A stretch of 64,000 bases of DNA, from contig NC_014963.1 in assembly GCF_000179915.2 (NCBI RefSeq), positions 930,001 through 994,000 of the forward strand, given 5' to 3'. Origin of the DNA: Terriglobus saanensis SP1PR4. Its GTDB lineage: Bacteria; Acidobacteriota; Terriglobia; Terriglobales; Acidobacteriaceae. Every line of letters starts with the position of its first letter. Position 1 is the stretch's first letter. Positions 15,945 through 26,611 of the stretch are shown here, in pieces. The notes under the pieces are model-generated. The model had not been told where the DNA came from. It worked only from the letters and a program-made list of their open reading frames with translations, and did not search any database. Both the position numbers and the translations under genes were made by a program.

Positions 15945-17381
15945 TCAACATTCGATGACGTTGAGCGCCAAACCGGCGAGCGAAGTTTCCTTATAACGCG
16001 ATTGCATATCGAGTCCCGTCTGGTACATCGTGCGAATCACCTGGTCGAGAGAGACCTTGTGCTCATCGGTTTCGTGCATCGCCATGCGTGCTGCGTTGAC
16101 CGCTTTCACTGCGCCCATCGCGTTGCGTTCGATGCATGGAATCTGTACGAGGCCACCGATGGGATCACACGTCATGCCAAGATTGTGTTCCATACCGATC
16201 TCCGCAGCGTGCTCCACCTGCGCGTTGGTACCGCCGAGCGCAGCGACAAGGCCACCCGCAGCCATCGAGCATGCAACGCCGACCTCGCCTTGGCAACCGA
16301 CCTCTGCACCGGAGATCGAAGCGTTCTCCTTGTAGAGGATGCCGATGGCTGCAGCGGTGAGGAAGTAGCGGACGATACCGTCGTCATTCGCTCCTTCGAT
16401 GAAGTTTAGATAATAGAGGCCAATGGCAGGGATCACTCCTGCCGCTCCGTTGGTGGGCGCGGTGACGACGCGGCTGCCTGCGGCGTTCTCTTCGTTGACG
16501 GCCATGGCATAGATCGTCAGCCAGTCGAGGGGAGCGAGCGGATCGCGTGAGCCTTCCTCCTTCAGGCGCTCGGAGAGGCGCTGTGCTCTTCGACGCACGT
16601 TCAGACCACCGGGAAGGATGCCTCCCGTACGCATGCCGCGCTCGGCACAGTCGCGCATGGCGGACCAGAGCGCAAGGATGCCATCGCGGACCTTGTCTGC
16701 ATCCTGTTCGCCCGTGGGATGCTCGACGCGCGGCCGAAGGATGGAGGCGTCGTGTGCCAGCGCCACTTCATTCTGGAACATGAGCTCGGCAATCGTCAGG
16801 TTACTTTTGGTTGAGAGTTTCAAGAGCTCTTCCGCACTTCGGAAAGGGAAGGGCATGGGGCGTGAGGATTTGGGAACAGCGTCCTCTTCCGGCGAAAGCT
16901 CCTCCGCCGGAATCACGAAACCGCCACCGATGGAAAAGTAGACGTGAGACGCGACGATCTCTCCCGTGGCATCGAAGGCGGTGAAGCGCATGCCATTGGG
17001 GTGCGTCTTGATCTCCGGGGCGGGGAACATCTGGTCGCGATGGAAGAGAAGATCGCGCTCGCGAAGGAACTCGATGGGATGATCGCCGTGGAAGAGCAAC
17101 TGGTTCTTGGCCGAGGCGCGATCCAGAAGGGAGGCCATGCTCTCCGGAGTGATGGTGTCTGGCTGCTGATTGCTTAGACCTGCGAGGACGGCATGGTCTG
17201 TCCCGTGGCCGATGCCCGTCAGGGCCAGTGAGCCATAGAGATCGATTAGGACGCGGTGGATGTCGGGGAGGCGCGGCCCTGCCTCGTGAAGAAACGCAAG
17301 GGCCGCGCGCATAGGGCCGACAGTGTGAGAGCTGGAAGGGCCGATACCGATCTTGAAGAGCTCGAAGAGACTCGTGTTCAC
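15945..17381 (-). CDS. sdaA: L-serine ammonia-lyase (L-serine dehydratase), iron-sulfur type
   Basis: A 478-aa single-chain enzyme started at GTG 17381, since the nearby ATG runs straight into a stop; AAGAAGG lies upstream. The N-terminal beta domain has [20 protein letters not shown] and the C-terminal alpha domain has [16 protein letters not shown] and [14 protein letters not shown] with the Cys ligands of the [4Fe-4S] cluster. The cluster acts as Lewis acid to turn L-serine into pyruvate and ammonia. Length and order match the bacterial type II enzyme. A HEAT-repeat gene lies upstream on the same strand (26-nt gap). Confidence 0.94.
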   Translation of the reverse strand: MNTSLFELFKIGIGPSSSHTVGPMRAALAFLHEAGPRLPDIHRVLIDLYGSLALTGIGHGTDHAVLAGLSNQQPDTITPESMASLLDRASAKNQLLFHGDHPIEFLRERDLLFHRDQMFPAPEIKTHPNGMRFTAFDATGEIVASHVYFSIGGGFVIPAEELSPEEDAVPKSSRPMPFPFRSAEELLKLSTKSNLTIAELMFQNEVALAHDASILRPRVEHPTGEQDADKVRDGILALWSAMRDCAERGMRTGGILPGGLNVRRRAQRLSERLKEEGSRDPLAPLDWLTIYAMAVNEENAAGSRVVTAPTNGAAGVIPAIGLYYLNFIEGANDDGIVRYFLTAAAIGILYKENASISGAEVGCQGEVGVACSMAAGGLVAALGGTNAQVEHAAEIGMEHNLGMTCDPIGGLVQIPCIERNAMGAVKAVNAARMAMHETDEHKVSLDQVIRTMYQTGLDMQSRYKETSLAGLALNVIEC

Positions 17382-17407
17382 AGCATGGCCTTCTTTACAT
17401 CCGGCAA

Positions 17408-18316
17408 CTAGTGCTTACGGACGACGCGTGCAGGTTTTGCTTCCGGCATGCTGACTCGAATATAGGCTCCGCAGGCGATGAGACGTACCCCAGGTTTACT
17501 GTCGCTGACGAGAGTACCAAGGGCCTTGACGACCTCCGGACCGCGAAACTTCGCAAGCTCCTCGGCCGCTGCCAGCCGAAGACCGGTATCTTTATCAGTC
17601 GTCGCGGCGATCAACTCGTTACGGACAAAGTCTGTGTGGTCCTGCGCGAGTTGCTCAATTGCCACGACACGGGGAGAAAGTCCGCCCTGCCCCTTCATGT
17701 AGTGAAAGGCTCCCAGGCCGATGCCGACAGGCGGAAGCAGAATCGTCGAGGCCTGAAGAGCGCCGAGCTTTGCCAGCGCCAGGGGATTGTGGAGCGTTCG
17801 GTTGGCGTTGTGCATGCCAGTATTGAAGAATCCTCCGTCGGCCTTGCGCTCGCCGCGGGCAATGGCGACCAGAACATCTTCTCCGCTGTGGTCGTTCATC
17901 TTCCAGAGGGTCGAAGCTGCTGCCAAGGCTACCTGCGGCTCTGCGTCATCCAGAAGAGACCGCAGCGCCGTCGTAAAGTTCGGGTTCTTCGTCTCTCCCG
18001 CAGCGACGATGGAAGCGACGCGGATGTCGACTTCCTTGTTGTCGAAGTGGGCGCTGAGAATGGTAAAGGCCTTGGGGGAGTTTCCCATGAGACCGAGAGC
18101 AGCAATGGCCTGGAGCTGGGTGTCGACGCTCTTGGCATCGAGCGCCGTATTGATCTGCGACCATGCTTCGTCGACTGAAGGAGCAGATGAGGCGTCCGCT
18201 GCGGCTGCCTTCTGATCTGCCGGGGCGTCCTGCGCCTGAATCAGATTGGGAAGGAGCAGAAACAAAGCGCCTGCAGTGGTAAGAGTGACTTTTCTCAGTC
18301 GAATGGATGCGAGCAT
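17408..18316 (-). CDS. Exported HEAT-repeat protein
   Basis: A 302-aa protein with a signal peptide (TLTTAGALFLLLPNLIQAQ). From residue ~55 on it is built of HEAT-type helical pairs, e.g. DTQLQAIAALGLMGNSPKAF, EVDIRVASIVAAGETKNPNF and GLRLAAAEELAKFRGPEVVK. A hydrophobic Gly-rich insert around 185-205 (STILLPPVGIGLGAFHYMKG) breaks the repeat array. HEAT arrays are protein-binding scaffolds; the location would be the periplasm. No enzyme motif is present. It is divergent from comM with about 140 nt between. Confidence 0.78.
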   Translation of the reverse strand: MLASIRLRKVTLTTAGALFLLLPNLIQAQDAPADQKAAAADASSAPSVDEAWSQINTALDAKSVDTQLQAIAALGLMGNSPKAFTILSAHFDNKEVDIRVASIVAAGETKNPNFTTALRSLLDDAEPQVALAAASTLWKMNDHSGEDVLVAIARGERKADGGFFNTGMHNANRTLHNPLALAKLGALQASTILLPPVGIGLGAFHYMKGQGGLSPRVVAIEQLAQDHTDFVRNELIAATTDKDTGLRLAAAEELAKFRGPEVVKALGTLVSDSKPGVRLIACGAYIRVSMPEAKPARVVRKH

Positions 18317-18456
18317 AAGGGCGGGACTCCGTATTCTATGTGCCGGGATGGCGGTGTTGGAGGTACATCAAAATTAATAGATGCGATTGTCCCCTGTTGC
18401 CGATGCTATACACTGCGACCTTGTGACACAATCTTCTTTCTGAGCAGGCCCGGAAG

Positions 18457-20040
18457 ATGCTTTTCAAAGCACGTAGTGCAGCAGTGTATGGAATCGATGC
18501 CCACATCATCGATGTGGAAGTGGACTTCTCGGGTGTAAAGCGAGAAGAAGAGCAGTTCGCCATGGTAGGTTTGCCCGATGCCGCCGTTCGCGAGAGCCGC
18601 GACCGCGTCCGCGCCGCCATCAAGAACTCCGGGTTCGATCTTCCGCCCACGCGGATCACGATCAACCTCGCACCCGCTGATCTGAAGAAGGAAGGCAGCG
18701 GCTTCGATCTTCCCATAGCCGCGGGAATCCTGGGAGCCTATGGCGCGCTCCATCTCAAAGACCTCGATGATTTCCTGCTGGTGGGAGAACTCGGGCTCGA
18801 TGGCGCTATCCGGGGAGTGCCAGGAGTACTGCCCATCGCAGTCGCGGCGCGCAAGGCGGGGATCAAGAATCTTCTGCTGCCTGCGAAGAACGCGCGAGAG
18901 GCCGCCGTCGTCGATGGCGTCAATGTTTTTCCAGTGAAGTCGCTGGCAGAGGCACGCGAGCTCTTAAACATGGCGGCCTTCGAAGCGCTCACGGTTCCAC
19001 CGTTGCGCGTTGAGACCAGTCACCTGCTGAACGAGATGCAGAGCTTTCCCTTCGACTTCAAAGATGTCCGTGGCCAACATGTGGCGAAGCGTGCGTTGGA
19101 GGTCGCTGCTGCAGGCGGGCACAACATCCTTATGATCGGGCCGCCGGGCTCAGGCAAGACGATGCTGGCCAAGCGTTTGCCTTCGATCCTGGCTCCTTTA
19201 CGCTTCGAAGAGGCGCTGGAGACGACCAAGATCCACTCCGTCGCCGGAGTCCTGGATGCAGACCAGGGTCTGGTGGCGCATCGTCCGTTTCGCTCGCCCC
19301 ATCACACGGTCTCCGATGCTGGTTTGATCGGCGGAGGTGCTATCCCGCGTCCGGGCGAAGTCTCGCTGGCCCACAATGGTCTTTTGTTTCTGGACGAGAT
19401 TCCGGAATTCCCGCGCAATGTGCTCGAAGTACTTCGCCAGCCATTGGAAGATGGCGTGGTCACGATCTCTCGCGCGGCGATGAGTCTTAGCTTTCCCGCG
19501 CGCTTCATGCTGGCAGCTGCCATGAATCCTTGCCCCTGCGGGTACTTCAACGACAAGAGCCGCGAGTGCATGTGTACGCCTCCAATGATCCAGCGCTACG
19601 TCTCCAAAGTGAGCGGGCCTCTGCTCGATCGAATCGATATTCATATCGAAGTTCCGGCGGTGCAGTACAAGGAACTGAGATCGGGGGAAGCGGCGGAAGG
19701 CTCGACCCAGATTCGCGACCGCGTCCTCGCAGCGCGTGAGCGGCAGCATAAGCGCTTCGCTATGATCGAAGAAGCGACTTCTGGTAGGCGACAGAAACCC
19801 ATCTTCGCCAACGCTCAGATGAGTACGCAGCAGATCCGTATCTTTTGCGAACTCTCCTCCGATGCGGAACGTATTCTGGAGCGCGCCATGCAGCAGCAGG
19901 GGCTCAGCGCACGGGCTCACGACCGCATCCTCAAGGTGTCTCGTACCATCGCCGACCTGGAAGGTACCCCGGAGATCGCGGTCAAACATATTGCCGAGGC
20001 GATCCAGTACCGGACCCTCGACCGCAGTTATTGGGCGTAG
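18457..20040 (+). CDS. comM: YifB/ComM family Mg-chelatase-like ATPase
   Basis: A 527-aa protein. An N-terminal Lon-protease-like S5 fold domain carries [20 protein letters not shown]; the central AAA+ domain has Walker [12 protein letters not shown] and Walker [11 protein letters not shown]; a C-terminal Mg-chelatase domain follows with [20 protein letters not shown]. ComM is a hexameric branch-migration helicase that promotes integration of foreign DNA in natural transformation. Length and domain order are those of the family. It is not clustered with other competence genes here. Confidence 0.92.
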   Translation: MLFKARSAAVYGIDAHIIDVEVDFSGVKREEEQFAMVGLPDAAVRESRDRVRAAIKNSGFDLPPTRITINLAPADLKKEGSGFDLPIAAGILGAYGALHLKDLDDFLLVGELGLDGAIRGVPGVLPIAVAARKAGIKNLLLPAKNAREAAVVDGVNVFPVKSLAEARELLNMAAFEALTVPPLRVETSHLLNEMQSFPFDFKDVRGQHVAKRALEVAAAGGHNILMIGPPGSGKTMLAKRLPSILAPLRFEEALETTKIHSVAGVLDADQGLVAHRPFRSPHHTVSDAGLIGGGAIPRPGEVSLAHNGLLFLDEIPEFPRNVLEVLRQPLEDGVVTISRAAMSLSFPARFMLAAAMNPCPCGYFNDKSRECMCTPPMIQRYVSKVSGPLLDRIDIHIEVPAVQYKELRSGEAAEGSTQIRDRVLAARERQHKRFAMIEEATSGRRQKPIFANAQMSTQQIRIFCELSSDAERILERAMQQQGLSARAHDRILKVSRTIADLEGTPEIAVKHIAEAIQYRTLDRSYWA

Positions 20041-20099
20041 TGAGGTGATAACTCTATGGTTTTCCGTCAAACTTTTGTACAAGTCTCCGAAAATAAGTA

Positions 20100-20128
20100 T
20101 TGACCCTGATCTCGATACAAATTATGTT
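20100..20128 (+). promoter_or_regulatory. Candidate sigma-70 promoter for rpoZ
   Basis: TTGACC at 20100-20105, a 17-nt spacer and TATGTT at 20123-20128 make a plausible vegetative promoter. The rest of the 410-nt gap before rpoZ (20041-20450) shows no gene; it would form a 5' leader of more than 300 nt with several short dyads. Confidence 0.4.
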
Positions 20129-20450
20129 GCATGAGTGTCCGGGGTTTTAGAGCGCTTTTACGCGATCTGATTCTTTCGGGAAACTCGTTGCGGGATGATT
20201 GGCCGTATCCCGAAACCTCTTGAATAAAAAGGGCTTAGACCCTAGCCTTCAGCATTGGGCAACTTAAATCCCCCACGCAGTGAGCGTAGTCGAAGCGAGG
20301 GCCATGGGCTCTGCAACGTTGCGGTACAGCGTCATACGGCGATTGCACCTTCTAGCGAAGTTGCAACGTCCAATCTAAGGACACGGCGGGGGAGACTCCG
20401 TCCAGCGTCCAGCAAGCGGGCTCCGACAAGCCGCATAGATAGGAGAAGCA

Positions 20451-20684
20451 ATGCGTTCTGATCTCATCTTTGGTGCCATGACCCATGTCACCAACCGCTA
20501 CCAGCTCTGTCAGCTCGCCTCTAAGGCGACCCGCAAGTTGCATAAGCCGAATACCCGCCTCCAGGACACGACCAACGAGGTTCTGGATCGCTTCCGTGAA
20601 ACGGTTCCAACGGATCAGAAGGCACTCCCGGCGACCGCTTTGCCTGTTGCCAGCCATCTTGTGCAGGAACGCCGCGCGGCCTAA
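20451..20684 (+). CDS. rpoZ: RNA polymerase omega subunit
   Basis: A 77-residue protein with a strong AGGAGAAG site 5 nt before its ATG. The segment VTNRYQLCQLASKATRKLHK followed by NTRLQDTTNEVL matches the acidobacterial form of omega: it aligns with the DNRFELVLLAAKRARQL region of other bacteria. Omega helps fold and keep the beta-prime subunit in the core enzyme. In many bacteria rpoZ follows gmk; here it stands alone between comM and rho, with a terminator right behind it. Confidence 0.85.
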   Translation: MRSDLIFGAMTHVTNRYQLCQLASKATRKLHKPNTRLQDTTNEVLDRFRETVPTDQKALPATALPVASHLVQERRAA

Positions 20685-20690
20685 CGGCCC

Positions 20691-20710
20691 GCGGCTCTGC
20701 CGCTTTTTTT
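20691..20710 (+). terminator. Rho-independent terminator after rpoZ
   Basis: Stem gcggc (20691-20695) and gccgc (20699-20703), 3-nt loop, then seven T (20704-20710). It begins 6 nt after the rpoZ stop. Confidence 0.85.
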
Positions 20711-20804
20711 GTTTGAAACTGTGTCACCCCGCACCACCCCCTCCGTTTCATCCCCCTCCGTACAATCCCCTCCAACATTCCCTCCAAAGCATTTCAGGTA
20801 AACG

Positions 20805-22055
20805 ATGACGATCTCTGAGTTAAAAGAAAAGAGTATTGCCGAACTCGGCAAGCTCGCACGCGCACTAGACATCCAGGGCACCAGCGCACTCCGTAAGCAG
20901 GACCTGATCTTCAAGATCCTTCAGGCCCAGAGCGAAAAGGAAGGTCACATCTTCGCTGAAGGTGTGCTTGAAATCCTCCCCGACGGCTACGGTTTCCTGC
21001 GCTCGCCGGATTACAACTATCTCCCTGGCCCGGACGACATTTACGTCTCCCCCTCGCAGATCCGCAAATTCGATCTCAAGACCGGCGATACCATCTCCGG
21101 TAACGTCCGTCCTCCGCATGAAGGTGAAAAGTACTTCGCACTCGTCAAGATCGAGGCGATCAACTTTGAGTCCCCCGAAGAGACGCGCAACAAGATTCTC
21201 TTCGACAACCTCACGCCTCTCTATGCGGAAGAACGCGTCAAGATGGAAACCGTTCGCGAGAACATCTCGGGTCGCGTGATGGACCTGCTTACTCCCGTAG
21301 GTAAGGGACAGCGTGGTCTGATCGTCGCTCCTCCCCGCACCGGTAAGACGATGCTTCTGCAGTCCATCGCAAACAGCATCTCGACCAACCATCCGGAGAT
21401 CGTTCTGATTGTTCTGCTCATCGATGAGCGTCCGGAAGAAGTGACGGACATGCAGCGTTCGGTCAAGGGCGAGGTCATCTCCTCCACCTTCGATGAACCC
21501 GCAGCACGCCACGTTCAGGTCGCCGAGATGGTGATCGAAAAGGCCAAGCGCCTCGTCGAGCACAAGCGCGATGTCGTCATCCTGCTGGACTCCATTACGC
21601 GTCTCGCGCGTGCGTACAACACCATCGTCCCGGCGTCGGGCAAGGTGCTCTCAGGCGGTGTGGATTCGAACGCGCTGCAGCGCCCGAAGCGCTTCTTCGG
21701 CGCGGCCCGAAACATCGAAGAGGGCGGTTCACTCACGATCATGGCAACGGCCCTCGTCGATACCGGATCTCGTATGGACGAAGTCATCTTCGAAGAGTTC
21801 AAGGGTACGGGCAACATGGAAGTCATCCTGGACCGCAAGCTTGTCGACAAGCGCGTCTTCCCGGCGATCGACATCCAGCGCTCCGGTACACGAAAGGAAG
21901 AGCTTCTCATTCCGAAGGAAGACCTCCAGCGAATCTGGATCCTTCGTAAGGTGCTCAACCCTCTCTCCGCAGTCGAAGCCATGGAGCTCCTTACGGATCG
22001 CCTCGGCAAGACCCGCAACAATACGGAGTTCCTGCACAACATGAACTCGCTCTAA
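20805..22055 (+). CDS. rho: Transcription termination factor Rho
   Basis: A 416-aa Rho of normal length. It has the Rho N-terminal helical domain ([20 protein letters not shown]), the cold-shock-like RNA-binding domain with [10 protein letters not shown] and [15 protein letters not shown], and the RecA-type ATPase with Walker [13 protein letters not shown], Walker [17 protein letters not shown] and Q-loop/R-loop [11 protein letters not shown]-like segment ([20 protein letters not shown]). It acts as a hexameric RNA translocase that ends transcription. The stop codon is interlocked with that of the convergent EAL gene. Confidence 0.97.
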   Translation: MTISELKEKSIAELGKLARALDIQGTSALRKQDLIFKILQAQSEKEGHIFAEGVLEILPDGYGFLRSPDYNYLPGPDDIYVSPSQIRKFDLKTGDTISGNVRPPHEGEKYFALVKIEAINFESPEETRNKILFDNLTPLYAEERVKMETVRENISGRVMDLLTPVGKGQRGLIVAPPRTGKTMLLQSIANSISTNHPEIVLIVLLIDERPEEVTDMQRSVKGEVISSTFDEPAARHVQVAEMVIEKAKRLVEHKRDVVILLDSITRLARAYNTIVPASGKVLSGGVDSNALQRPKRFFGAARNIEEGGSLTIMATALVDTGSRMDEVIFEEFKGTGNMEVILDRKLVDKRVFPAIDIQRSGTRKEELLIPKEDLQRIWILRKVLNPLSAVEAMELLTDRLGKTRNNTEFLHNMNSL

Positions 22056-23026
22056 GCGATACCGAAAAACACAAGAGGCGCAGCTAAAGGCTGCGCCTCT
22101 TGTGTTTCTAACGCGCGGGGGCTCAGCGAAAAGATCGCCGTGTCCACCAGGGGCGGGCCCGCCGAATGTGCCTCATTCCTATGCTTCGACATTAAAATAA
22201 AAAGTTCTTCGGGCGTCATCGGATGTGCCAGCAGATAGCCTTGGATCTCCTCGCATCCCATCTGGTACACAAGGTTTCGTTGTTCGACGGTTTCCACGCC
22301 TTCCGCCACGACTGTGAGTCCCAGCGAATGAGCGATATTCACGATGGCCTGCACCATGGCGGCTCCGCGGATCTCCTCGTCTGCTCCCTGAACGAAGATT
22401 TTGTCGATCTTCAAGACGTCCGCATCCAGTTCGCGCAGGCGTCCCAGTGACGAATAACCAGTTCCAAAGTCATCAATCGAAATCCGCACACCATGCCGTC
22501 TCAACATTTGCAGATGTTGCTTTACCTTCTCGAAGTCCAGCACCAGCGCGCTTTCCGTGACCTCCAGCTCCAGCATCTGAGCAGGCAGCCCGCTCTCCCG
22601 GAGGGCTTCGAAGATGGTCTCCACAAAATCCTCGCGCCAGATATGCACAACGGAGAAGTTGACGGCTAGGCGGCCCAACAGAAAGCCCTGGTCCAGCCAT
22701 CGCTTTGTCTGGAGGCACGCCTCGCGGATCACCCACTTGCACAGCGGCACAATCAGCCCTGTCTTCTCTGCGAGGGGGATGAACTCCGAGGGAGAGATAG
22801 GACCTTCGATCGCATCGTCCCACCGCGCCAGCACCTCTACTGCAGCAATCTGCTGGTTTCGATCGAAGATCGGCTGATAGGCGAGACTTAGGCCGATGGA
22901 ATCCAACAGCGCTTTCTCAAGCCTGACCGCCAGCCTTCGTTCCCGTTCCGAAACCCTTGCTTTGCTACCTGAAGGAACGCCTGGGCCAATCAGCTCCCGC
23001 ACATGAGTCTCTTTCCTTTGCAGCAA
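22052..23026 (-). CDS. EAL-domain cyclic-di-GMP phosphodiesterase
   Basis: A 324-aa cytoplasmic protein. The EAL domain spans ~residues 35-280 and keeps the catalytic set: EVLARW (EVL in place of EAL, also seen in active enzymes), [28 protein letters not shown] and VVAEGVET. It should cut c-di-GMP to pGpG. There is no sensor domain. The start is taken as TTG 23026, which has GGAGG 5 nt upstream; no in-frame ATG fits. The last ~45 residues after the domain are low-complexity and are encoded across the rho terminator hairpin. Its stop TAG interlocks with the rho stop. Confidence 0.87.
   Translation of the reverse strand: MLQRKETHVRELIGPGVPSGSKARVSERERRLAVRLEKALLDSIGLSLAYQPIFDRNQQIAAVEVLARWDDAIEGPISPSEFIPLAEKTGLIVPLCKWVIREACLQTKRWLDQGFLLGRLAVNFSVVHIWREDFVETIFEALRESGLPAQMLELEVTESALVLDFEKVKQHLQMLRRHGVRISIDDFGTGYSSLGRLRELDADVLKIDKIFVQGADEEIRGAAMVQAIVNIAHSLGLTVVAEGVETVEQRNLVYQMGCEEIQGYLLAHPMTPEELFILMSKHRNEAHSAGPPLVDTAIFSLSPRALETQEAQPLAAPLVFFGIA
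22069..22105 (+). terminator. 16-bp terminator of rho lying inside the EAL coding region
   Basis: Arms 22069-22084 and 22090-22105 are exact inverse complements over 16 bp, loop taaag, followed by tttct. It sits 14 nt after the rho stop and lies wholly within the last codons of the minus-strand EAL gene. Confidence 0.85.
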
Positions 23027-23234
23027 ACCAACCTCCGCACAACATGCCGTGAAGTACGCCTTTTTCCCTCATCGGCAGTTTCCGCTTCAGGTAGAGTGGA
23101 GCAAAAAGTGTCTCATTTTCGTACGAAGGGAAAAGTGCTTCATCGCATGAATCACTTGACGCGCGCTTCCCCCGGAGTTTCTCATGGGGCGTAGGGCATG
23201 CGGAGCTGTCTTCGTCCCGCGAGAGGAACCTTGA

Positions 23235-25055
23235 ATGGCCACGCAAAGCATCACCTCAGCTCCCACTACGAATCGTCACCTCATCCGTTGGGTGGAAAAG
23301 ATGGCGGACCTTACCCAGCCCGACCATATCCACTGGTGCGATGGATCTCAGGCTGAGTATGACTTCCTCTGCAACACCCTTGAAGAGGGCGGAACCTTTA
23401 CCCGCCTGAATCAGAAGCTTTGGCCCGGCTGCTTTCTCGCTCGCTCCGATGCGCGAGATGTTGCCCGCGTGGAAGACCGGACGTTCATCTGTTCGCTCTC
23501 CAAGGACGCCGCCGGTCCCACAAATAATTGGGAAGATCCCTTCAAGATGCGCCGCAAGCTGAAGCAGCTCTTTAAGGGCTGTATGCGCGGGCGGACGATG
23601 TATGTACTGCCCTTCAGCATGGGACCCATTGGTGGTCCGATGTCCCGCATCGGTGTGCAGTTGACCGACTCCGAGTACGCCGTCGTGAATATGCGCATTA
23701 TGTGCCGAATTGGAACGCCGGTCTACCGCGAGATCGAAAAAGATAACCAGCGCGTCGTTCCATGCCTTCACTCGGTCGGCATGCCGCTTGCTCCTGGTCA
23801 GAAAGACGTTACCTGGCCCTGCAATGACGAGAAGTACATCGTTCATTTTCCAGAAACACGCGAGATCTGGAGCTACGGCTCCGGCTATGGAGGCAACGCC
23901 CTCCTGGGCAAGAAGTGTTTTGCGCTTCGGATCGCCAGCAACATCGCGCGCGACGAAGGCTGGATGGCGGAACACATGCTCCTCGTCGGCCTGGAATCGC
24001 CGGGGGGCGAGAAGACCTACGTCGCCGCCGCATTCCCATCCGCCTGCGGCAAAACCAACTTTGCCATGATGGTTCCCCCCGAGGGCTTCGATGGCTGGAA
24101 GATCCGCACCGTGGGTGACGATATTGCCTGGATTCGTCCCGACGAGAACGGTCACCTCCGCGCCATTAACCCAGAGACGGGCTTCTTCGGCGTCGCGCCG
24201 GGCACCTCGCCTAAGACAAACCCCAACGCGATGGCTACCCTTCGCCAGAACACCATCTTCACCAACGTGGCGGAAACGCCCGAAGGCGGCGTCTGGTGGG
24301 AGGGCATGACCGACACGCCACCCGCTGAGTGTCTTGACTGGCGTGGAGAGCCCTGGACTCCTGCGATTGCGAAGGAGACCGGTCGCACCGCCGCGCATCC
24401 CAACGGGCGCTTTACCGCTCCAGCCTCGCAATGCCCCGTCATCGATGCCGATTGGGAGAAGCCCGAAGGCGTTCCGGTCTCGGCCTTTATCTTCGGTGGC
24501 CGCCGCAGCACCACCATGCCGCTGATCTACCAGGCTTTCAACTGGAGCGCGGGCGTGTATGCTGGCGCCACGATGGGTTCAGAGATGACCGCCGCTGCCG
24601 GTGGCACGCTGGGCACCGTACGGCGCGATCCCATGGCCATGTTGCCCTTCTGCGGATACCACATGGGCGACTACTTCCGTCATTGGATCAAGATGCAGCG
24701 CACGCTTGAGCGCACGCCCCGCATCTTCCATGTGAACTGGTTCCGTAAGGACCAGAACGGCAAGTTCCTCTGGCCGGGCTTCAGCGAGAACATGCGCATT
24801 CTTCGCTGGATCGTCGATCGCGTCCATGGCCGTGCCCAGGGGCGTGAGACGCCTATCGGCTGGACACCCTACTACGAGGATGTTGTGTGGGACGGTCTGG
24901 ATTTTCCAAAAGCCAAATTCGACGAGCTACAGCAGGTGGATCGCACGCTCTGGCGCAAGGAAGTCATGAGCCACGAAGAGCTCTTCATCAATCTCCACGA
25001 CCGTCTTCCACCCGAGATGATCTACGAGCGCGAACTTCTTATCTGCCGTCTCTAG
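23235..25055 (+). CDS. pckG: Phosphoenolpyruvate carboxykinase (GTP)
   Basis: A 606-aa enzyme of the length of the GTP-dependent class. The P-loop [15 protein letters not shown] contains the reactive Cys, and [17 protein letters not shown] supplies metal-binding Asp; [18 protein letters not shown] is the PEPCK-GTP substrate motif. It converts oxaloacetate plus GTP to phosphoenolpyruvate plus CO2, the entry to gluconeogenesis, which fits a life on amino acids and organic acids. A GAGAGGAA site precedes the ATG. It abuts, convergently and without spacer, the rhaM gene. Confidence 0.96.
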   Translation: MATQSITSAPTTNRHLIRWVEKMADLTQPDHIHWCDGSQAEYDFLCNTLEEGGTFTRLNQKLWPGCFLARSDARDVARVEDRTFICSLSKDAAGPTNNWEDPFKMRRKLKQLFKGCMRGRTMYVLPFSMGPIGGPMSRIGVQLTDSEYAVVNMRIMCRIGTPVYREIEKDNQRVVPCLHSVGMPLAPGQKDVTWPCNDEKYIVHFPETREIWSYGSGYGGNALLGKKCFALRIASNIARDEGWMAEHMLLVGLESPGGEKTYVAAAFPSACGKTNFAMMVPPEGFDGWKIRTVGDDIAWIRPDENGHLRAINPETGFFGVAPGTSPKTNPNAMATLRQNTIFTNVAETPEGGVWWEGMTDTPPAECLDWRGEPWTPAIAKETGRTAAHPNGRFTAPASQCPVIDADWEKPEGVPVSAFIFGGRRSTTMPLIYQAFNWSAGVYAGATMGSEMTAAAGGTLGTVRRDPMAMLPFCGYHMGDYFRHWIKMQRTLERTPRIFHVNWFRKDQNGKFLWPGFSENMRILRWIVDRVHGRAQGRETPIGWTPYYEDVVWDGLDFPKAKFDELQQVDRTLWRKEVMSHEELFINLHDRLPPEMIYERELLICRL

Positions 25056-25403
25056 CTACTGACCTAGAGCGCCCTGTAGCCAGAAGACACGCTCCATCGG
25101 CAGCCACTTCCGTCCGTCCTCTGAGAAGGGAAGGGTGGATTGGAAGCGACCCATCATCGTCTCCCACTTCTGCACCACAGGGTTTGCGAGATCCATGGAC
25201 GCCTTGCGTTCAAAGGTGAAGTCGTCTGTGACCTCCATGATCATAAAGAGACGGTCGCCAAGCGAATAGATCTCCATGTCCAGAACGCCCGCCGCCCCGA
25301 GACTCTCCATCACCTCGGGCCACACTTTCGTGTGCCAGTCGATGTACTCCGTAATCAGGGCTGGCTCATCTTTGAGGTCACAGGCAAGGCAATAACGCTT
25401 CAT
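25056..25403 (-). CDS. rhaM: L-rhamnose mutarotase
   Basis: A 115-aa small alpha/beta-barrel (Dabb fold) protein with YCLACDLKDEPALITEYIDW, HTKVWPEVMESL, LFMIMEVTDDF and a C-terminal WLPMERVFWL. This is the RhaM pattern, with His and Tyr of the anomerase active site. It interconverts alpha- and beta-L-rhamnose (family members also act on L-fucose). No other rhamnose catabolic gene is adjacent. The gene ends exactly where pckG ends on the other strand. Confidence 0.85.
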   Translation of the reverse strand: MKRYCLACDLKDEPALITEYIDWHTKVWPEVMESLGAAGVLDMEIYSLGDRLFMIMEVTDDFTFERKASMDLANPVVQKWETMMGRFQSTLPFSEDGRKWLPMERVFWLQGALGQ

Positions 25404-25570
25404 AAAAAGTCTCCGGTGTGTTCTTCGCAGAATAATCTGTTTTCACGATTTTCGATCTGCCTTACATCCTAAGAAAGCTTTGGCCTATCGCCATACAACA
25501 CTTCAGATCTGCTGGAAATCACCATACGAAGGCCATGTCTCTCGCGCCGAAACTTCACTAGCCTGAAGAC

Positions 25571-26611
25571 ATGCCCACTTTCTGTCCGCCTACTGTCCAC
25601 AAGCGCTTCGACGCGCTCCGCGAAATGATCGGACAGACGCCGATGCTTGCGATCGACTATCGCTTTCGCGGTCGCGTAGGAACGATCTGTGCCAAAGCCG
25701 AGCAGATCAACCTGAGTGGTTCCATTAAAGACCGCATGGCCCTCCATATCCTCGAGAATGCTTACGCCACCGGTGTCATTGCCCCTGGCGACACCATCGT
25801 GGAAGCGACCAGCGGGAACACTGGCATCTCGCTCTCCGCCATTGGAGCGGCCCTCGGACATCCGGTCGTGATCTATATGCCAGATTGGATGAGCCGTGAG
25901 CGGGTTGACATCATCCGCAGCTACGGCGCGGAGGTTGTCTCCGTGAGCAAGGCCGCGGGCGGCTTCCTCGGCAGTATCTCTCTCTGCGAGAAACGCATGT
26001 CGGAGTGCGCTGGGATCTTTCTGCCGAGACAGTTTGAAAATCAAGCCAACGTGCAGGCGCACGCACGGCATACTGGCCCAGAACTTCTCGCGCAGATGGG
26101 TGCGGCAAATCTTCATCCGCACGCTTTTGTCGCCGGAGTCGGCACGGGTGGAACCATCATGGGGGTCTCTGCCTGCTTCCGCCTGCATGACAAGACGATC
26201 AAGCTTCACCCTGTAGAGCCTGCCGAATCGCCGACCCTGACGACTGGCTACAAGGTCGGCTCGCACCGTATCCAGGGCATCTCAGACGAGTTCATTCCAC
26301 AGATCGTGGAACTCAATCGGCTGGATGAGGTGATCGCAGTCCACGATGGCGACGCCATTCTGATGGCGCAGAAACTTGCGCGCAAACTCGGTCTCGCGCT
26401 GGGTATCTCGTCGGGATGTAACTTCCTTGCCGCCGTGATGGCTGGCCTGCAGCACGAGCATCCCGTCGTCGCCACGGTCTTCTGTGACGACAACAAGAAG
26501 TATCTGTCAACGGGATTGATGAAGGACGAGCCCGTGCGCGAAGACTACCTGACGCCGGAGATCGAGCTGCTCGACCTTCGTGTCATCCCTCGTTCACCCA
26601 TCGCCAACTAG
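25571..26611 (+). CDS. Cysteine synthase-family PLP enzyme
   Basis: A 346-aa fold-type II PLP enzyme. [16 protein letters not shown] holds the PLP lysine (Ser replaces the usual Pro of NPxGSxKDR), [12 protein letters not shown] binds substrate carboxylate, [12 protein letters not shown] binds the PLP phosphate, and SSGCNFLAA lies near the pyridine nitrogen. The family makes cysteine from O-acetylserine or O-phosphoserine and sulfide, or cystathionine from serine. Changes from the canonical motif leave the exact reaction open. Its 3' end overlaps the convergent CLC gene by 4 nt. Confidence 0.85.
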   Translation: MPTFCPPTVHKRFDALREMIGQTPMLAIDYRFRGRVGTICAKAEQINLSGSIKDRMALHILENAYATGVIAPGDTIVEATSGNTGISLSAIGAALGHPVVIYMPDWMSRERVDIIRSYGAEVVSVSKAAGGFLGSISLCEKRMSECAGIFLPRQFENQANVQAHARHTGPELLAQMGAANLHPHAFVAGVGTGGTIMGVSACFRLHDKTIKLHPVEPAESPTLTTGYKVGSHRIQGISDEFIPQIVELNRLDEVIAVHDGDAILMAQKLARKLGLALGISSGCNFLAAVMAGLQHEHPVVATVFCDDNKKYLSTGLMKDEPVREDYLTPEIELLDLRVIPRSPIAN

